Shown: positions 1 to 11,400 of the stretch, piece after piece
Layout of the letters: every line of letters begins with the position of its first letter
How positions within the stretch are numbered: the first letter of the stretch is position 1
Assembly: GCA_002179805.1 (NCBI GenBank)
Contig: NAVB01001134.1
Coordinates: forward strand, 1-60,400
Length of the DNA stretch: 60,400 bases
Origin: Acanthamoeba lenticulata
Taxonomy: Eukaryota > Discosea > Longamoebia > Acanthamoebidae
Direction: 5' to 3'
Program-made: the position numbers and the translations under genes
Notes under the pieces: generated by a model
The model's database searches: none
Seen by the model: the letters and a program-made list of their open reading frames with translations, nothing else
Told to the model about the DNA's origin: nothing

Positions 1-106
1 AATCTCCCGCCCACCCACACCCACGCCTGCACTCCCGCACGCCTGTCCGGGTGGGGGAGGGGGAAGGGGTCTTCTGTTCTCACCTCCCGAGTGCGCGCTC
101 GCGCAG

Positions 107-2499
107 GCGTGCGGGCGGCGCTGTTGTCGAACGGGCGGTGCCCGAGCTGCAAGGACGCCAGCGTGACCGTGGAGAGCCTGGTGCCTAACAAGAACCTGCG
201 GGAGGCCGTCAATGCGTACAAGCGGAGCACCGGCCTCGGGCCCCAGCAACAGCAGCAAGAGGCCAAGGACGCCGCTGCTACGGGCAGCGGTGGCGGTGGT
301 TCAGGGATCGACTCGGGAGTCAACGGTGGAGTAGGAGGAGGGGATTACAGTCGGCCTGGCTCCAAGCCGGCCACGCCTGGTGTGCTGAGCCCGCCACAGT
401 CGCCGCCACCGTCAGGCGCTCTGAGAGGGGAGCTCGTTTTCCATCATGTGGCAGCACCTCGTAATGAGGCTGATGGTGGGTTGGCGTCGGCGCACGATGA
501 TCGTCGTCATCAACAACAACAACACCTGAACGGGAATGGTGTGGAAGCAGCAGGAGCAACTTCGGTGGGCAGGGACGGTGGTGGTGTTGTTGGTGGTGAT
601 GATGATGATGTTGGTGGCGGTGATGGTGTGGGTCGCCCCGTAGCTCGGATTGCAGCAGTCGCACACGACCCCAACGCCCCGCCACAGCACTCCCCCTCTC
701 GCCAACAGCAGCACCACTTCCAGCAGCACCATCAGCAGCAGCAGCAGCAGCCGGGAGACAAACCGCCGCGGGGCTGCTTCAAGTGCGGGGAGGTGGGCCA
801 CATCGCGCGCGAGTGTGGCGCCGTCGGGTATGGCGGCGGCGGCCACTACGGCAATGTGCCGCCCGTGTACGGGGCGGACCCACGCTCGATGGGGGCGTAT
901 GGGATGGCGCCCTATCCTCCTTCCCACCACCACATGATGGACCCGCGCGCGATGGCCTACTACTACGGGGCGGCCATGCCCTCCGGGTACGGCGGGATGG
1001 GCCCCTACGGCTACGGCGGACCGCACGGCATGAACGGGCCGCATCCTCGCGACATGCACCGCCACAGAGATCATCATCGCGATCATCGAGGCGGTTATCG
1101 GAGCGCCCGGTACGACAACGACGACAACGAGCGCGAAAGGCGCCACCGCGACCGTCCATCCAGTCGCGAGCGAGATGCTCCGCGGGACCGCGACGACTCA
1201 GGCCCCCACCGCGAGCGCAGTGACAGGACGCGTGAGAGTCGCGACACGATCCACCACCGAGACCGCGACCATGAACGGGACCGCGACCGCAGCCACGACC
1301 ACCACCGTGATCCTGACCTCGATCGGGACCATGACCACCATCATCGTCACCATGACCGTGACCGCGATCGCGACCGTGAACGACGTCGGAGCAGCCGCGA
1401 CCGCGAGAGGAGGCGCTCAGTGCCGCGTGAAGAAAGCGCGACGACGCGCGATGCTGACGCTGCCGATGCTGCTGCTGCTGCTGCTGTTGTGGCGGTGGAC
1501 GACAACGTGTCGGTGGCGGCCGATTACTCTCCATCGGGAGCAAGGGGCCATCGTCACGGGTCGCGCGAGCGCGGGGAAAAGCGACCGTTGGAGCACGCCG
1601 ACCGAGAGGACGAGAGCAGCAGCCGACCTGACGCTTCAAGCAGTAGTAGCGCGGGACCGATGCAGGAGGAGGAGAAGCTTGATGAGCGCCCCTACGCAGA
1701 CGAACCACATCACCATCATCGTCAGGATCGAGGACACGAAGCTTCCTCCAAGAGGTCGCGGCGTGAAGCAACGCCACGGGAGGAGGATGCGGGCCATCGC
1801 CAACGCAGCGACAAGGCGCCACGCGACACGCGGGAAAGCCGAGAAGCGCGCCAAGTCCACGAGCACCAACTCGCCTCCACACGCGAGCGAGAAGGAGTGC
1901 GGAGGAAGGAAGAAAGCGGGCGTGAGCGCGACATGGAGCCGCGGGGGGACGAGCGGAGGGACACTCAGCGGACATCGAAGACGGCGTCGGACCGCTCAGA
2001 GCGGAGCGACAAGCACGCAAGCCTAAGAGGCGATCATACTGGCCATGAGGACCGGCAAGAGCGTGAGCGAGCGCGGGAGAAGTCGCGAAGCAGCAAGCAC
2101 GACGTCGAGCGCAGCAAGCATGGCGCGGAACTCGTCGAGAATGACGGCAAGGAGCGCAGCAAGCACGCCTCGGAACGCAGCAAGCACGAACCGGCGCGCA
2201 GCACGCACGACGAGCGCCGGGAGAGCGGGGTCGAGCTCAAGCCCTTGAAGGCGGAGCGGAAGCGGAAGCGCGAGGATAAGGAGTCCCATCGGGGCAGCCG
2301 CAAAGACAAGAAGGACAAGGCGAGCAGCGGCAGCAGCAAGGACAAGGACAAGAAGAAGAAAAAGAAAAAGGAAAAGTCTTCTCGGAAAGACGATGCGCGC
2401 CCGCAGGACGACAGGCACGGCAGAAGCAAGGACACCAGCAGCAAGTCGTTGGAGGGGCGCCATAGCTCGAAGAGACACAAAAGCACCACCCGGGCTTGA
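107..2499 (+). CDS. RBBP6/Mpe1-like protein, last exon (5' end outside the window)
   Basis: The exon opens after a cag acceptor at 104-106. The first bases complete a Cys codon if the previous exon ends in t, giving C-VRAALLSNGRCPSC...LVPNKNLREAVNAYK. This matches the second half of the RBBP6-type RING/U-box (CPxC, then an NKxLRxAVN helix). A CCHC zinc knuckle (CFKCGEVGHIAREC) follows at 775-816, then a Gly/Tyr/Met-rich stretch, then a long Arg/Asp/His/Glu/Ser low-complexity tail ending in Lys runs. RBBP6/Mpe1 proteins are E3-like factors of the pre-mRNA cleavage and polyadenylation machinery, with an N-terminal DWNN domain. That domain would lie upstream and cannot be seen. In the usual family order the knuckle precedes the RING, so the order here is odd. 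The RS/RD-rich tail fits a nuclear RNA-processing protein. The family call rests on the RING half and is fairly firm; exact orthology is not proven. Confidence 0.75.
775..816 (+). other. CCHC zinc-knuckle motif in the RBBP6-like gene
   Basis: CX2CX4HX4C reads CFKCGEVGHIAREC, a textbook zinc knuckle that binds single-stranded nucleic acid. It lies C-terminal to the RING remnant, flanked by poly-Gln/His and Gly/Tyr-rich stretches. Confidence 0.9.
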
Positions 2500-2662
2500 A
2501 GGCAACCGCGAGAAGCGGGGGCGTCCCAATCCCCATTTTCTGAGGCCTTGAATGAACCCACTTGCTATCCTATCTCTTTCTCTCTTTCTTTTTGCAGGTC
2601 TCTTCTTCTTGTTTGTACACGCACAAACCAGTTCGTTGGCTTTGGAGGGGTGGGGGACTTCA
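2500..2662. other. Convergent spacer between the RBBP6-like and U-box/WD40 genes
   Basis: About 160 bp separates two stop codons. It contains a pyrimidine-rich tract (ctctttctctctttctttttgcag) that could act as a 3' splice or polyadenylation-context sequence. No further gene is visible. Confidence 0.4.
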
Positions 2663-5600
2663 TCATCCCTCCCGCCGGACGGGGAAATTCCACACCTTGA
2701 GGGCCTTGTCCCACCCGCAACTCACCAATCGACCCGACGGCATGAGGGTCATGCTCACCACATCCTGCGCGTATATTGGCGTCGTCGACAATCAGCGATC
2801 TCCCCAGTTGGTGAACGTGTTTTAGGGGGGGGGGGCACGAACCTTGGCGTGGGCCTCCTCGATGGTGTAGACGAGCGTGCCGCTGTTCACGTGCCAAATG
2901 CGGATGCTCCTGTCCTTGGAGCCCGACGCGAGGAAGCCGTCACGGAGCACCTGCAGCGAGCGGATCGTGTCCGTGTGGCCGTGCAGCAGCTTCATACATT
3001 CGCCCGTGTCCACATCCCAGACGCGCAGCGTGTGGTCCTGCGACCCCGTAGCCAGGCGGCCTGCAAGCAGAGCACAAAAAAAAGAACAACTTTTAACACT
3101 CCAAAAACTTGAGGGGATCATAAAAGAGAATAAAAGAGGAAATGGGGGGAGGCGCACCGTCAAGGAGGACGGCGAGACACTCGACGGGTTTGTCGTGGCC
3201 GAAGAGCATGCGGCCACAGCGCATACCGCCTCGGCTTCCGTCGCCCTCCCAGATGCGGACGACTCGGTCGTCGCCGGCCGAGACAATGCGGCCGTCGGGC
3301 AACACGCCCAGGGCACGCACCTTGCCCTGGTGGCCCTCGAGGATGGCCAGACACGCCCCGGTGTCGGGGTCCCACAGCCGGATGGTGGCGTCCCATGACG
3401 CCGACACCAGCTCACCTTCCGGCAGGACGGCCAACCGGAACACCGCGTCTTTGTGGCCCTGGAATTGAATTGCGTCAATTTGCGTTCGTCGTTAGCACCA
3501 TCGGTCCACGCATCATGCTTGTAGAGCGTTTCTGATCGATGGAAGGGCGCACGGTCATGGTGGCCTTGTGCTTCCCATTCTTGACGGTCCAGAGGCTGAT
3601 GCAGCCGTCCCACGAGCCCGACGCGATGCACGGCACGCCTTTCCGCATCACCACTGCCCTCCCACAAACCAGATCAGCATCAAGCCATGAAGAGGGAATG
3701 AGTGAATGAAGTTAGGGGGGGGGGAATGGGCGAGAAATTAGTTACCCTGGAGGGCCCACACGGCCTTGGAGTGGGCCTTTATCCTCTCCGGTCGGGCGCG
3801 TTGCGTGCGGGGATTCCAAATATAAATGCTCGCGTCGTCGGCTCCGCTGGCGAGCCGCCCTGCTCCCCCCAACCCCAACCCCCAACCCAAACAATGTCAG
3901 TTGTTGGCGCGCAAAGAAGAAGAAGAAGAAGGATGTTGCTGCTAGAGGCAGGTTGGGAGAGGGAGGCGAGGACCATCGGGAGTGGTGAGCACGACGTTGA
4001 TCTCATCGCGGTGCGCATTGAGTCGCTTCGAGGTGGGCACAAAGTCGCCCAGGATGTCCTGCTGCAGCTCCTCCAAGTCCGTCTGGTTGGCGTAGGCCTG
4101 CTCCGCCGCCCCCCCAAATAATGTTGTCCCACGTTTAATATTACGAAAGACCAGATACGTCAACGATCAAAACCAGGCAAGTGTGGAATCAAGTAAATAA
4201 AATAAAATAAAATAAAATAAAAAGAGAGAAAAGGAGGATTGCATAGAATAGAGGGGAGGGAGGGAAGAGCGGGAGGCGAACGAGTCGTTCGAGGTCGTGG
4301 GTGGTGGTCCAGCTGCGCATGCTCAAGGCCTCGCTGCGCTGACTGCGGTCGCTGCCGGCGGACGAGGCCCCAATGGAGCGCTCGCTGAGCTGCTTCTGGA
4401 GCGCGCCGGCGTGTTGGTGGCGGGTCCCTGAGATGGAGGAGCCGGTCTGGCTGTGGCCGCCGTGGGCCTCCTCGTGGTCTATCATCTTGGTCGGGCCGTC
4501 GCGGGCGTTGTCGCCGTTCAGGGAGGCGTCGTCCTGGGTGTTATCACCGCCCTCGCTCTCGGCCTCCCACAGCTCGCCCACCTCGTCGATGATCTGGCGC
4601 CGGGTGCCGGTCTTCTTCATGGCGCGGATGGCGGTGGCGTTGTGGGCGATCTCCTGGTCCTCGGTCACGAGGGCGTTGAGCTCCTTCTCGAGGGTCTCGA
4701 CGACCTTGAGAAAGTCCTTGAGCTGCTTGCGGTCCTCCTTGGCCTCCTTCTTCTCGTCCTTGGGCAAGACGGGTGTGTTGCGGCGGAACAGAGGTTTGTT
4801 CTTGGCGGCCTTCTTGCCCTTGAGCTCGAGCGAGGTCAGCACGAACTTCTGGTAGGTGAGCTGGCTCTGCGCCAGCGTGGCGGCGCCGTGGAGCTGGAAC
4901 AGCCGGTCCTCGACGGCGGCCTCTTGGCGCAGAAGCGACTCCTTGGACTCATCGATCTCGCGCAGCTTTTCAACGACTCTGGCGCTCTGCCTGACCGTCT
5001 CCAGCTTGAGCTGATTTCGCCGAAGCTTTTGCAGGTTCTCGATGATCAGCGCCAGCTCCTCCTCCAGGTAGACCAGCTCGTTGGCCCCGTTCTTGTGGCC
5101 CTCCTTGCACGACCGCACTTGCTCGCCGATGCGCCGAAGCGTGAGCGGCTGCATCACCGAGCCCACCCACCACGGCATCATGATCGGCGCGTTTGACGTT
5201 AACAACATGTTTCGCGCCATCTTTGCCCACTTTTCTTTTTTTCTGGCCACCAGCACGGCCAGCCAGCAGAGAGGCCGCGCAGGCAGGGGACGCACCACTT
5301 CCTTAAGGTCATAGGCCCCGGTCTCCAATGTGCGCCACCACTTGATCTGCTTGAGGCGTGTGGTGTTGGTCACCTGCACCACATTACCCACGAATGGTTC
5401 CCCGGTAACGGGACTGGATATAAAAGGGAGGTTGTGCATCCGCCGAACAGCAGGGCCAACAACCACGATTTGGAGTGAACGTGTACCCCCCCCCAAATAA
5501 AGCAGGGCGTGGTTAGCACAAGTCGCAGCACAGGAGGCGGGGAGTTCCAAACCTGACTTTCTTGGTTTGGAGGTGGTGCGCCAAGTTCTTTCTATCGTAG

Positions 5601-5710
5601 GTGTGGCCATCTTCCGCAATGACGGGCTCCTCCATCAGCTCTCCCGTGATAGGGCATCGCAACTCGGGGGGAATAGTGAGCTGGAATGCCTCCTCCGCAT
5701 CGCACGACAT
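2663..5710 (-). CDS. U-box, coiled-coil, seven-repeat WD40 protein (putative E3 ubiquitin ligase)
   Basis: The start ATG is at 5710-5708. Exon 1 (5710-5553) encodes LRCPITGELMEEPVIAEDGH, and splicing to 5413 continues in frame as TKKV-SPVTGEPF, reconstituting a canonical U-box (about residues 15-75). A charged helical region follows (about 5200-4290) with clear coiled-coil character, then a Ser-rich linker. Seven WD40 units lie at the C-terminus, recognisable by repeated GH...W-D/N dipeptides: IYIWN, ISLWT, IRLWD, VRIWE, LRVWD, IRIWH, LKVWN. The last exon ends in a tandem TGA at 2665-2660. By family knowledge the U-box recruits an E2 enzyme and the propeller binds substrate; the substrate is unknown. 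The exons around 4100-3700 are the least certain. The upstream gene ends convergently 164 bp away, and the start faces the divergent MT-A70 gene. Confidence 0.85.
4190..4225. repeat. (TAAAA)n simple repeat
   Basis: AAATAAAATAAAATAAAATA-type units lie in an intron of the U-box/WD40 gene. This is a short low-complexity intronic tract. Confidence 0.8.
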
Positions 5711-6077
5711 TATTTCGTCTCAAGAGTTTTTCTTCTTCCTTCCTCTTCTGAGCCTAATTCTAAATCGATCAGAAATGCGTTGGCCCGCAGACTTCTCGGT
5801 AACACAAAAAGTGGCCTGAATGAGACGCGTGCGGTCGCCCGCAGTAGGAAAGTTCATGTTGCCGAGTTCATAAACCAGCAACATCTTCTTTCAAAGCGAA
5901 CCTCGTGCCCGCAGGAGAAAATGTGAAGAAAACGGCTTTTTTCATAAAGCTGCGTTGGCGCCAAACCGGAACCAGCCCCAGATCGAAAATCCAACCCTCG
6001 CCTATCATCGCTCAGGAGCAATGGTACCCCCCCCCCCAAGGTCTTTCTCATGTTCAATCAACTCTGAACCGCGTTAC
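5711..6077. promoter_or_regulatory. Divergent intergenic region between the U-box and MT-A70 genes
   Basis: This stretch of about 370 bp separates two start codons pointing away from each other, so it must hold both promoters. It includes a C-run at 6025-6038 that follows an in-frame ATG at 6021. That ATG could be an alternative start for the methyltransferase. No TATA box or other defined element could be assigned with confidence. Confidence 0.45.
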
Positions 6078-8295
6078 ATGATAGAGCCGGAGACCTCGCC
6101 GCAAGGCAGCCCAAAGCACGCCTTACGCACCTCCGCCCAGGTACGTGGCAAGTCAAGTAAAAATCGGATTTTAGGCCTCCCTCATGGAGCACCCTTCCAC
6201 CCATGAATTTGGCAGCAACGCGTATTATGTCGGCTATGTAGAGGAACACGAAACAGTAGAGATGATCATGAAGAAGTTTGAAGCACTGGAGCAACTGGAA
6301 CAGGAAAAGCGACAAAAGCAGCTTGACGAACAAGAACAGGTGGGGCCCTCCTGTTATGCTGCCTCTCCGCTTCGTTGTGTCTTACCCACTCGGCAGGTCG
6401 AGGCCCAAGACACCAAAGGGAAAGAGAAGGCAAAGGAGGAAGACGATGAGCCCGTTGAGCTTGCTTTGACAGAAGAGGAGCTCAACGAGCTTTTTAAGCA
6501 AACCTCAACGTTCACCCTACAGAGTGCCTTAGCCAAGCGAGAGCAGTCTCTATATGGCGATGAAGAGGTTAGTCACCATTTTTCATTTTGTCCATTTCAT
6601 CACGACTATAAGCTCTATCTGCTGTAACTGCCCGTTGATTCCCAGGAATCGTACCTTGAGTTCTTGGACCTTGAAGGTGAAGATGGCGACGACTATTACG
6701 ATGAGGCCAATTTCTGGGATGACGAAGACCCCGGCTTTGGCGATCCTGCCAGCCGCAAGAGAGCACGAGGCGGGGGCGGCGCGCGTAAGGCTAAGGCTGC
6801 TGGGTAAAGCCAATACGTCACTTTCGATACTAGATTTCATTGCATACTCACGCTACGCTTGCAGCACGGCCCGCCAGCCTAGGGCACCATTTGAATCGTG
6901 CGAAATCACTGGCGAGGACGGTTTCGTGTACACGAGTACGGTCCTTCTTCTTCCGCTGTCGGCAGCTGCAGGGCTTGTCCCTCTCTTTCTTCTCTCTCTC
7001 TCTTTTTATTTTTTTATTTTTTAATCTCCTTCCCCTTTTCCAGTCAGGAAGAAGGTCCGCTACGAAGATCCCAATGCACCAACCTACGTGCGCATCCCGC
7101 CACAGCCAATTTCTCGGTCTTGGTGTAAAACGATCGCCCCGTTTACAGCTCCGAGAAATGATTTAGACAATCCCTTGGGCAGCACGTACGTACACGAGAA
7201 TACAGATATATATTAGTTATTTTATGTATTTATATTATATCAATCGTTAGATTTCTCCTTCTCCTTTTATCTATGTGCCTGACAGAGGAAGAACGAACAC
7301 GCGCACTGTGCCGCAGCAGTTGCTTAGAAGGCGATATTCTGAAAATGAACCTGGCGAACTACGGCGAGTTTGAGGCCATCCTTATGGACCCTCCGTGGCA
7401 CACGGGCGTCAAGGATGATCCTAATCGCTTGTCGGGCACAGTCACACCTGAAGAACTGGTTTGCTCCTTTGTCTTCTCCTCTTCTTCATCTTTCTCTACA
7501 GGAGAAACAACACTTCAATTCACTTCTGGTGTGTCAGGCTAAGCTTCACATTACGGACGCGCTGCTGCCCAAGGGCTTAGCCTTTGTGTGGATTGAAAAA
7601 GAGCTCATCCCCCGGGTACATCGCTCCCTTGAGCTTGTGATTCAAATGTGCCAAATCCATTAAGCCGGTTCATACCCTCGCTGCGCAGGTATTCAAGCTG
7701 ATGAAGAAATGGAACTTCATCTATGTTGAAAACTTTGCTTGGGTGAAGAAGTCGGTGAACAATACCTTCTATTCTCAACCCTACAAGTATTTCCAGAAGT
7801 CGAAATCGACTCTCTTCATCTTCCGTAAGTTTGCCGCTGATGGGAAGGTATGTTGACTCTTCACTGCTGGCTGCCGAGTACTATTATACGGTTGGTCTCA
7901 TGTGGTGCGACAGGATCAACTCGAGTTGCGACACCAACGGAACCCGGACGTGGTATTTGACTTTGTCAAGAAGCAAGGAGGTACTTCCCCATGTACTCCC
8001 TAGTACTAGCACGAACAAATGAGATGCTGACATCTGCCTCTTCTTCTGCAAGGCTCGGCAGAAGAAAAGCCAGACTTTACTTACACAATCATTGAAACCC
8101 TTTTGCCCAATGCTGTTTACAACGAGCAGACCGGACGTGGTAAACTACTGGAGCTGTACGTGCAGCACTGCAATGTCTTGGTTGTTCGTCCATGTGGTGT
8201 GTGTGCGCGCGCGCTATTGACACTGCGATATCTATAGGTGGGGCAGGAAGAACCAGCCGAGAAGGGGCTGGACCACCGTGGTACAGAGAACCTGA
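6078..8295 (+). CDS. MT-A70 family adenine methyltransferase (possible MTA1-type DNA 6mA writer)
   Basis: Exons that join in frame include 6078-6140, 6175-6339, 6397-6567, 6646-6803, 6865-6935, 7044-7189, 7288-7458, 7538-7615, 7689-7848, one from 7914, one from about 8053, and 8238-8295. The N-terminal third is acidic and disordered, followed by a basic patch. The C-terminal half is an MT-A70 fold: CLEGDILKMN, then the catalytic motif ILMDPPWHTG (about 7380-7400), LAFVWIEKELI, NFAWVKKSVN, and LELRHQRNPDVVFDF near the end. The intact DPPW motif predicts transfer of a methyl group from SAM to the N6 of adenine. The post-catalytic segment (QPYKYFQKSKSTLFIFRK) lacks the GHWLNHGKEH-type block typical of METTL3 and METTL4. 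This suggests the separate MTA1/AMT1 branch linked to DNA 6mA in ciliates and early fungi. The family is firm and the branch is inference. ATG 6078 was chosen; 6021 is possible. Confidence 0.85.
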
Positions 8296-8451
8296 GACGC
8301 ACCACAGTGGCCTGTGAGAAAAGCAGAAATTTCTCCTTCTTTTTCTTCTAGACGCAAATTAAAGCTCCTTGGGCAGAAAGAAAAAGAAAACGAAGGTTAC
8401 TACAAGCAAGAGCAAATCAAAAGGCCCAGCAAGGCAGAGGGGCCAACCACG

Positions 8452-11400
8452 ATGTCGGCGTATCAGTGGTTCCCGAAGGAGCGAAACTATGAAACGGAGC
8501 GGCTCGAGCATGCTTTGCCGCGAACTCCAGCAACTGCCAATCACCCTCTGACACCCCAACAAGGGAGCAGTACCACCAACATCGAGCAAAGCCCTTTGCG
8601 CTCTGCCTTGCAGAATGGAACGGATAGCAACACAAAGCGCGTTACGGCTACTTTTATCGATCCGCTGTCAGCTGGGGGGCCGCTAGGAGACGATACTGCG
8701 ACAGTCACTTCAACGCTCCTCGATTCAGGCACCAGTAATCGCACATCAGTATCACGTAAGGGATCTGCAAAGAGAAGAGGTCAATACGATGACAAAGAAG
8801 AAGATCCCACTTTCATCCCCTGGTCCATGAAGAAGAAGGACATTTTGACTGTCTACACCACCGACGAGCAAGTTGGCATTCAGATGGTACTAAAATCTCT
8901 TGAATTGCTTTTGATGTAAGCCCGCAAACCGAAACCAGCTGCCAGTGTTTTAACACTACCTCTCCACCAACACATCAGAGTTTTATGGAGGAAACGGGCA
9001 CTCGCCGTAAGTTTACTCTCCCTCGAGTTGGCTTTCTCTCCTCTCTCTCCTTTTCTCTTTGGGAGGGTTGACACCCGCTTGTCCGGTGGTGGTGGTGGCA
9101 GTGTCGGTGGCTATCGACAAGCAGAAACAACGACTGGAGGAGTTGGACGAAACTGATGAGGCTCTTGAAAAGCAGTACCTCAAGATATCACAGAAGGAGT
9201 ACATCGCCCACATTGAAAAGTGCGGCTCCCCTCCCCCCATCACCACCGCGCTTATGGTTTGATACACCAAGTAATCGCCCTACCACGCGTGTCGGTGGGC
9301 GCCTGCAGGCTTAATGAAGAGCTGCGCCGCGCCTGGGAGAACGAGGAGCGGGTCAAGACTCTCAAAATTGCCATTCAGGTCCTCTCTCTTTCCCCCCTCC
9401 TCCCCCCCCCCCCCAAAGTCTCGATCACGTCACTGTGAGATGTTATAAAACATGTTTACAAACTCGACTCGCGCAGTGTGCCAAAGTGTTGGGGGACATT
9501 TCCGTGATCAAGTTCTATCCGTCCAAGTGGACGATCTGCACTGAAATTCTGGACACCTTTGGCAAGCTCGTCTACGAGCGCATCTGGGATCGGGCCACCC
9601 AGCATAACCCCGCCACGGGCTCCACCTACCTGCCCGGTACGTCATTACAGGACGCCTCCTCCCTTGTTGACCTTTTTATAATAACAGATACGGCAACATC
9701 GTCTCTTCAGTCTCAAGGGAGCACTTGCTTACCTCACTTCACCCGTTATTTTATTACCGGCACTACCTCTGGACAATCCTGCAGACAACTTTACGCCCAA
9801 GGACGTGCCTGAAGTGGCCAGGGAGACTTGCCGCAACTGGTTCTTCAAAATTGCCTCGATCCGTGAGCTCTTGCCCCGCATCTACGTCGAAATGGCTATC
9901 ATTAAGTGCTACGCTTATCTTTCCCAAAACTCCTACAGGCACGTTCTTCCCCTTCAAGCTTGACATCTTTTTCAATTTTATTTTTTTCATTAGGTTTTTT
10001 TCTTCTCCATGTTGTATCTTATTCATTTTGTCTGGCGATCTCGCACCCTGTACCCACTCCCAGGGAGGTGATCAACCGTCTGTGCATGATGATCCGGGGT
10101 GTAGGCGATCCCCTCGTCGCCATGTATCTGCGCGCCTACTTGGCGCGAAAGGGTCGCGAAATTGCTCCGCACCTCACGGAGCACCTCACCACCTCCTTTA
10201 ACGATTATCTCTACACGCATCAAATCGTCACCCAGCGGTGCGTGTCTTCCTCCACTCCGTTCTACTTTGCTCAGTCTTTCGTGCACAAGCGTTCGTGCTA
10301 ACGTTTCTGTACGCAGACCGACCTTCCAGAAACTGCTGGATGCGCACAAACTCAGCTTGGCCGACTACGTGCATCTCTACTCGCCCGCCCTCGACTGGCT
10401 CCTCCAATGCATCGCTCATAAGGCTCCCGTGGTGCGTTTGCTCCCCCCACCCAATTCAATCCAATGGCCTCCTTCCCCCCCAATGGTTCTTCATCATCAT
10501 CATCGCGCCACTACGGCACCTCTTTCATGACCAAGATTTTGGCCAGCCTTGTACCTAGGAGGAGGAGGAGGAGGAGAGAGAAGAGGGGGGGGGTCATGAG
10601 AAGCTGAACGTTGGCTCCTCTTGCAGGATGTGTTCCAATCCACGCTGGCCAAGTACAGGAAGAGTGGAAACTCGCTGGTGCTCAACCACATCATCTCCTC
10701 CTTCCCGCCCGACTACATCGCCGCCAACGCACGGCCAATCGCGGCCCTCATCAAGGTGTAGTACTCTCTGTTCCTCTCTCTCTCTCTCTTTTGTGAGTAA
10801 AAATGCGCGCGGGAGAGGAGGGTGAGGACGAAGGGAACTAACGTGAGTCAGCGTTCAGGAATCTGATGGTCTGTCGTACGCTAAACACAAGCTGTATCAC
10901 ACCTTTGGCGTGTGCTTGGCCCTTGCGCCCGCTCCCACCGAGGCTGAACGCTTGGTGCTTTTCTCATTCGTTTCCTTCTACCTCCAGCACTCTGGAGCTT
11001 CTTTCTTTTTCTCGTCCTTCTCATGCTCCCGTTTGTAACCCCCCCCCCAAACCCCTTTTCCCCAAAACTCTGTTGTCGATCTGCAGGCCGTGCTCAATGA
11101 CGTGTGGAAGGTCGTGGCCAAATTCGAAGACCCCAAGGAATACATCGCCGTGGCCGAGGTGTGGATCGAATATCCCCTGAAGCACTGCACGGTACGTCCT
11201 CTTTTTTTTCTTCTTTTTTCTTTTTTTTTCTCTCTCTCTCTCTCTCTCACTCTCTGATGTGTCTCCTCCCACTCCCGCTTAACGCGCTGCTTTTCCTCCT
11301 TTCCGGATGTCCGGCTCGTGTCAGCTTTCACCCAGCAAACATATATATATATATATATTTTAAAAAATGGAATCTGCTAAAGCGATACCAATGGGGGATT

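Noticed and set aside
320..1146. Antisense His/Val-rich frames opposite the RBBP6-like exon
   Set aside because: They arise from CAG/CAC-rich and GGT-rich coding sequence read backwards and show no domain or start context.
4453..5196. Long Leu/Val/Asp-rich plus-strand frame opposite the U-box gene
   Set aside because: It is complementary to a coiled-coil exon with strong family structure on the minus strand and is a shadow frame.
8296..8451. A separate small gene between the MT-A70 gene and VPS35L
   Set aside because: The open frames here lack an ATG with family support. The first ATG that matches VPS35L is at 8452, and the rest looks like UTR.
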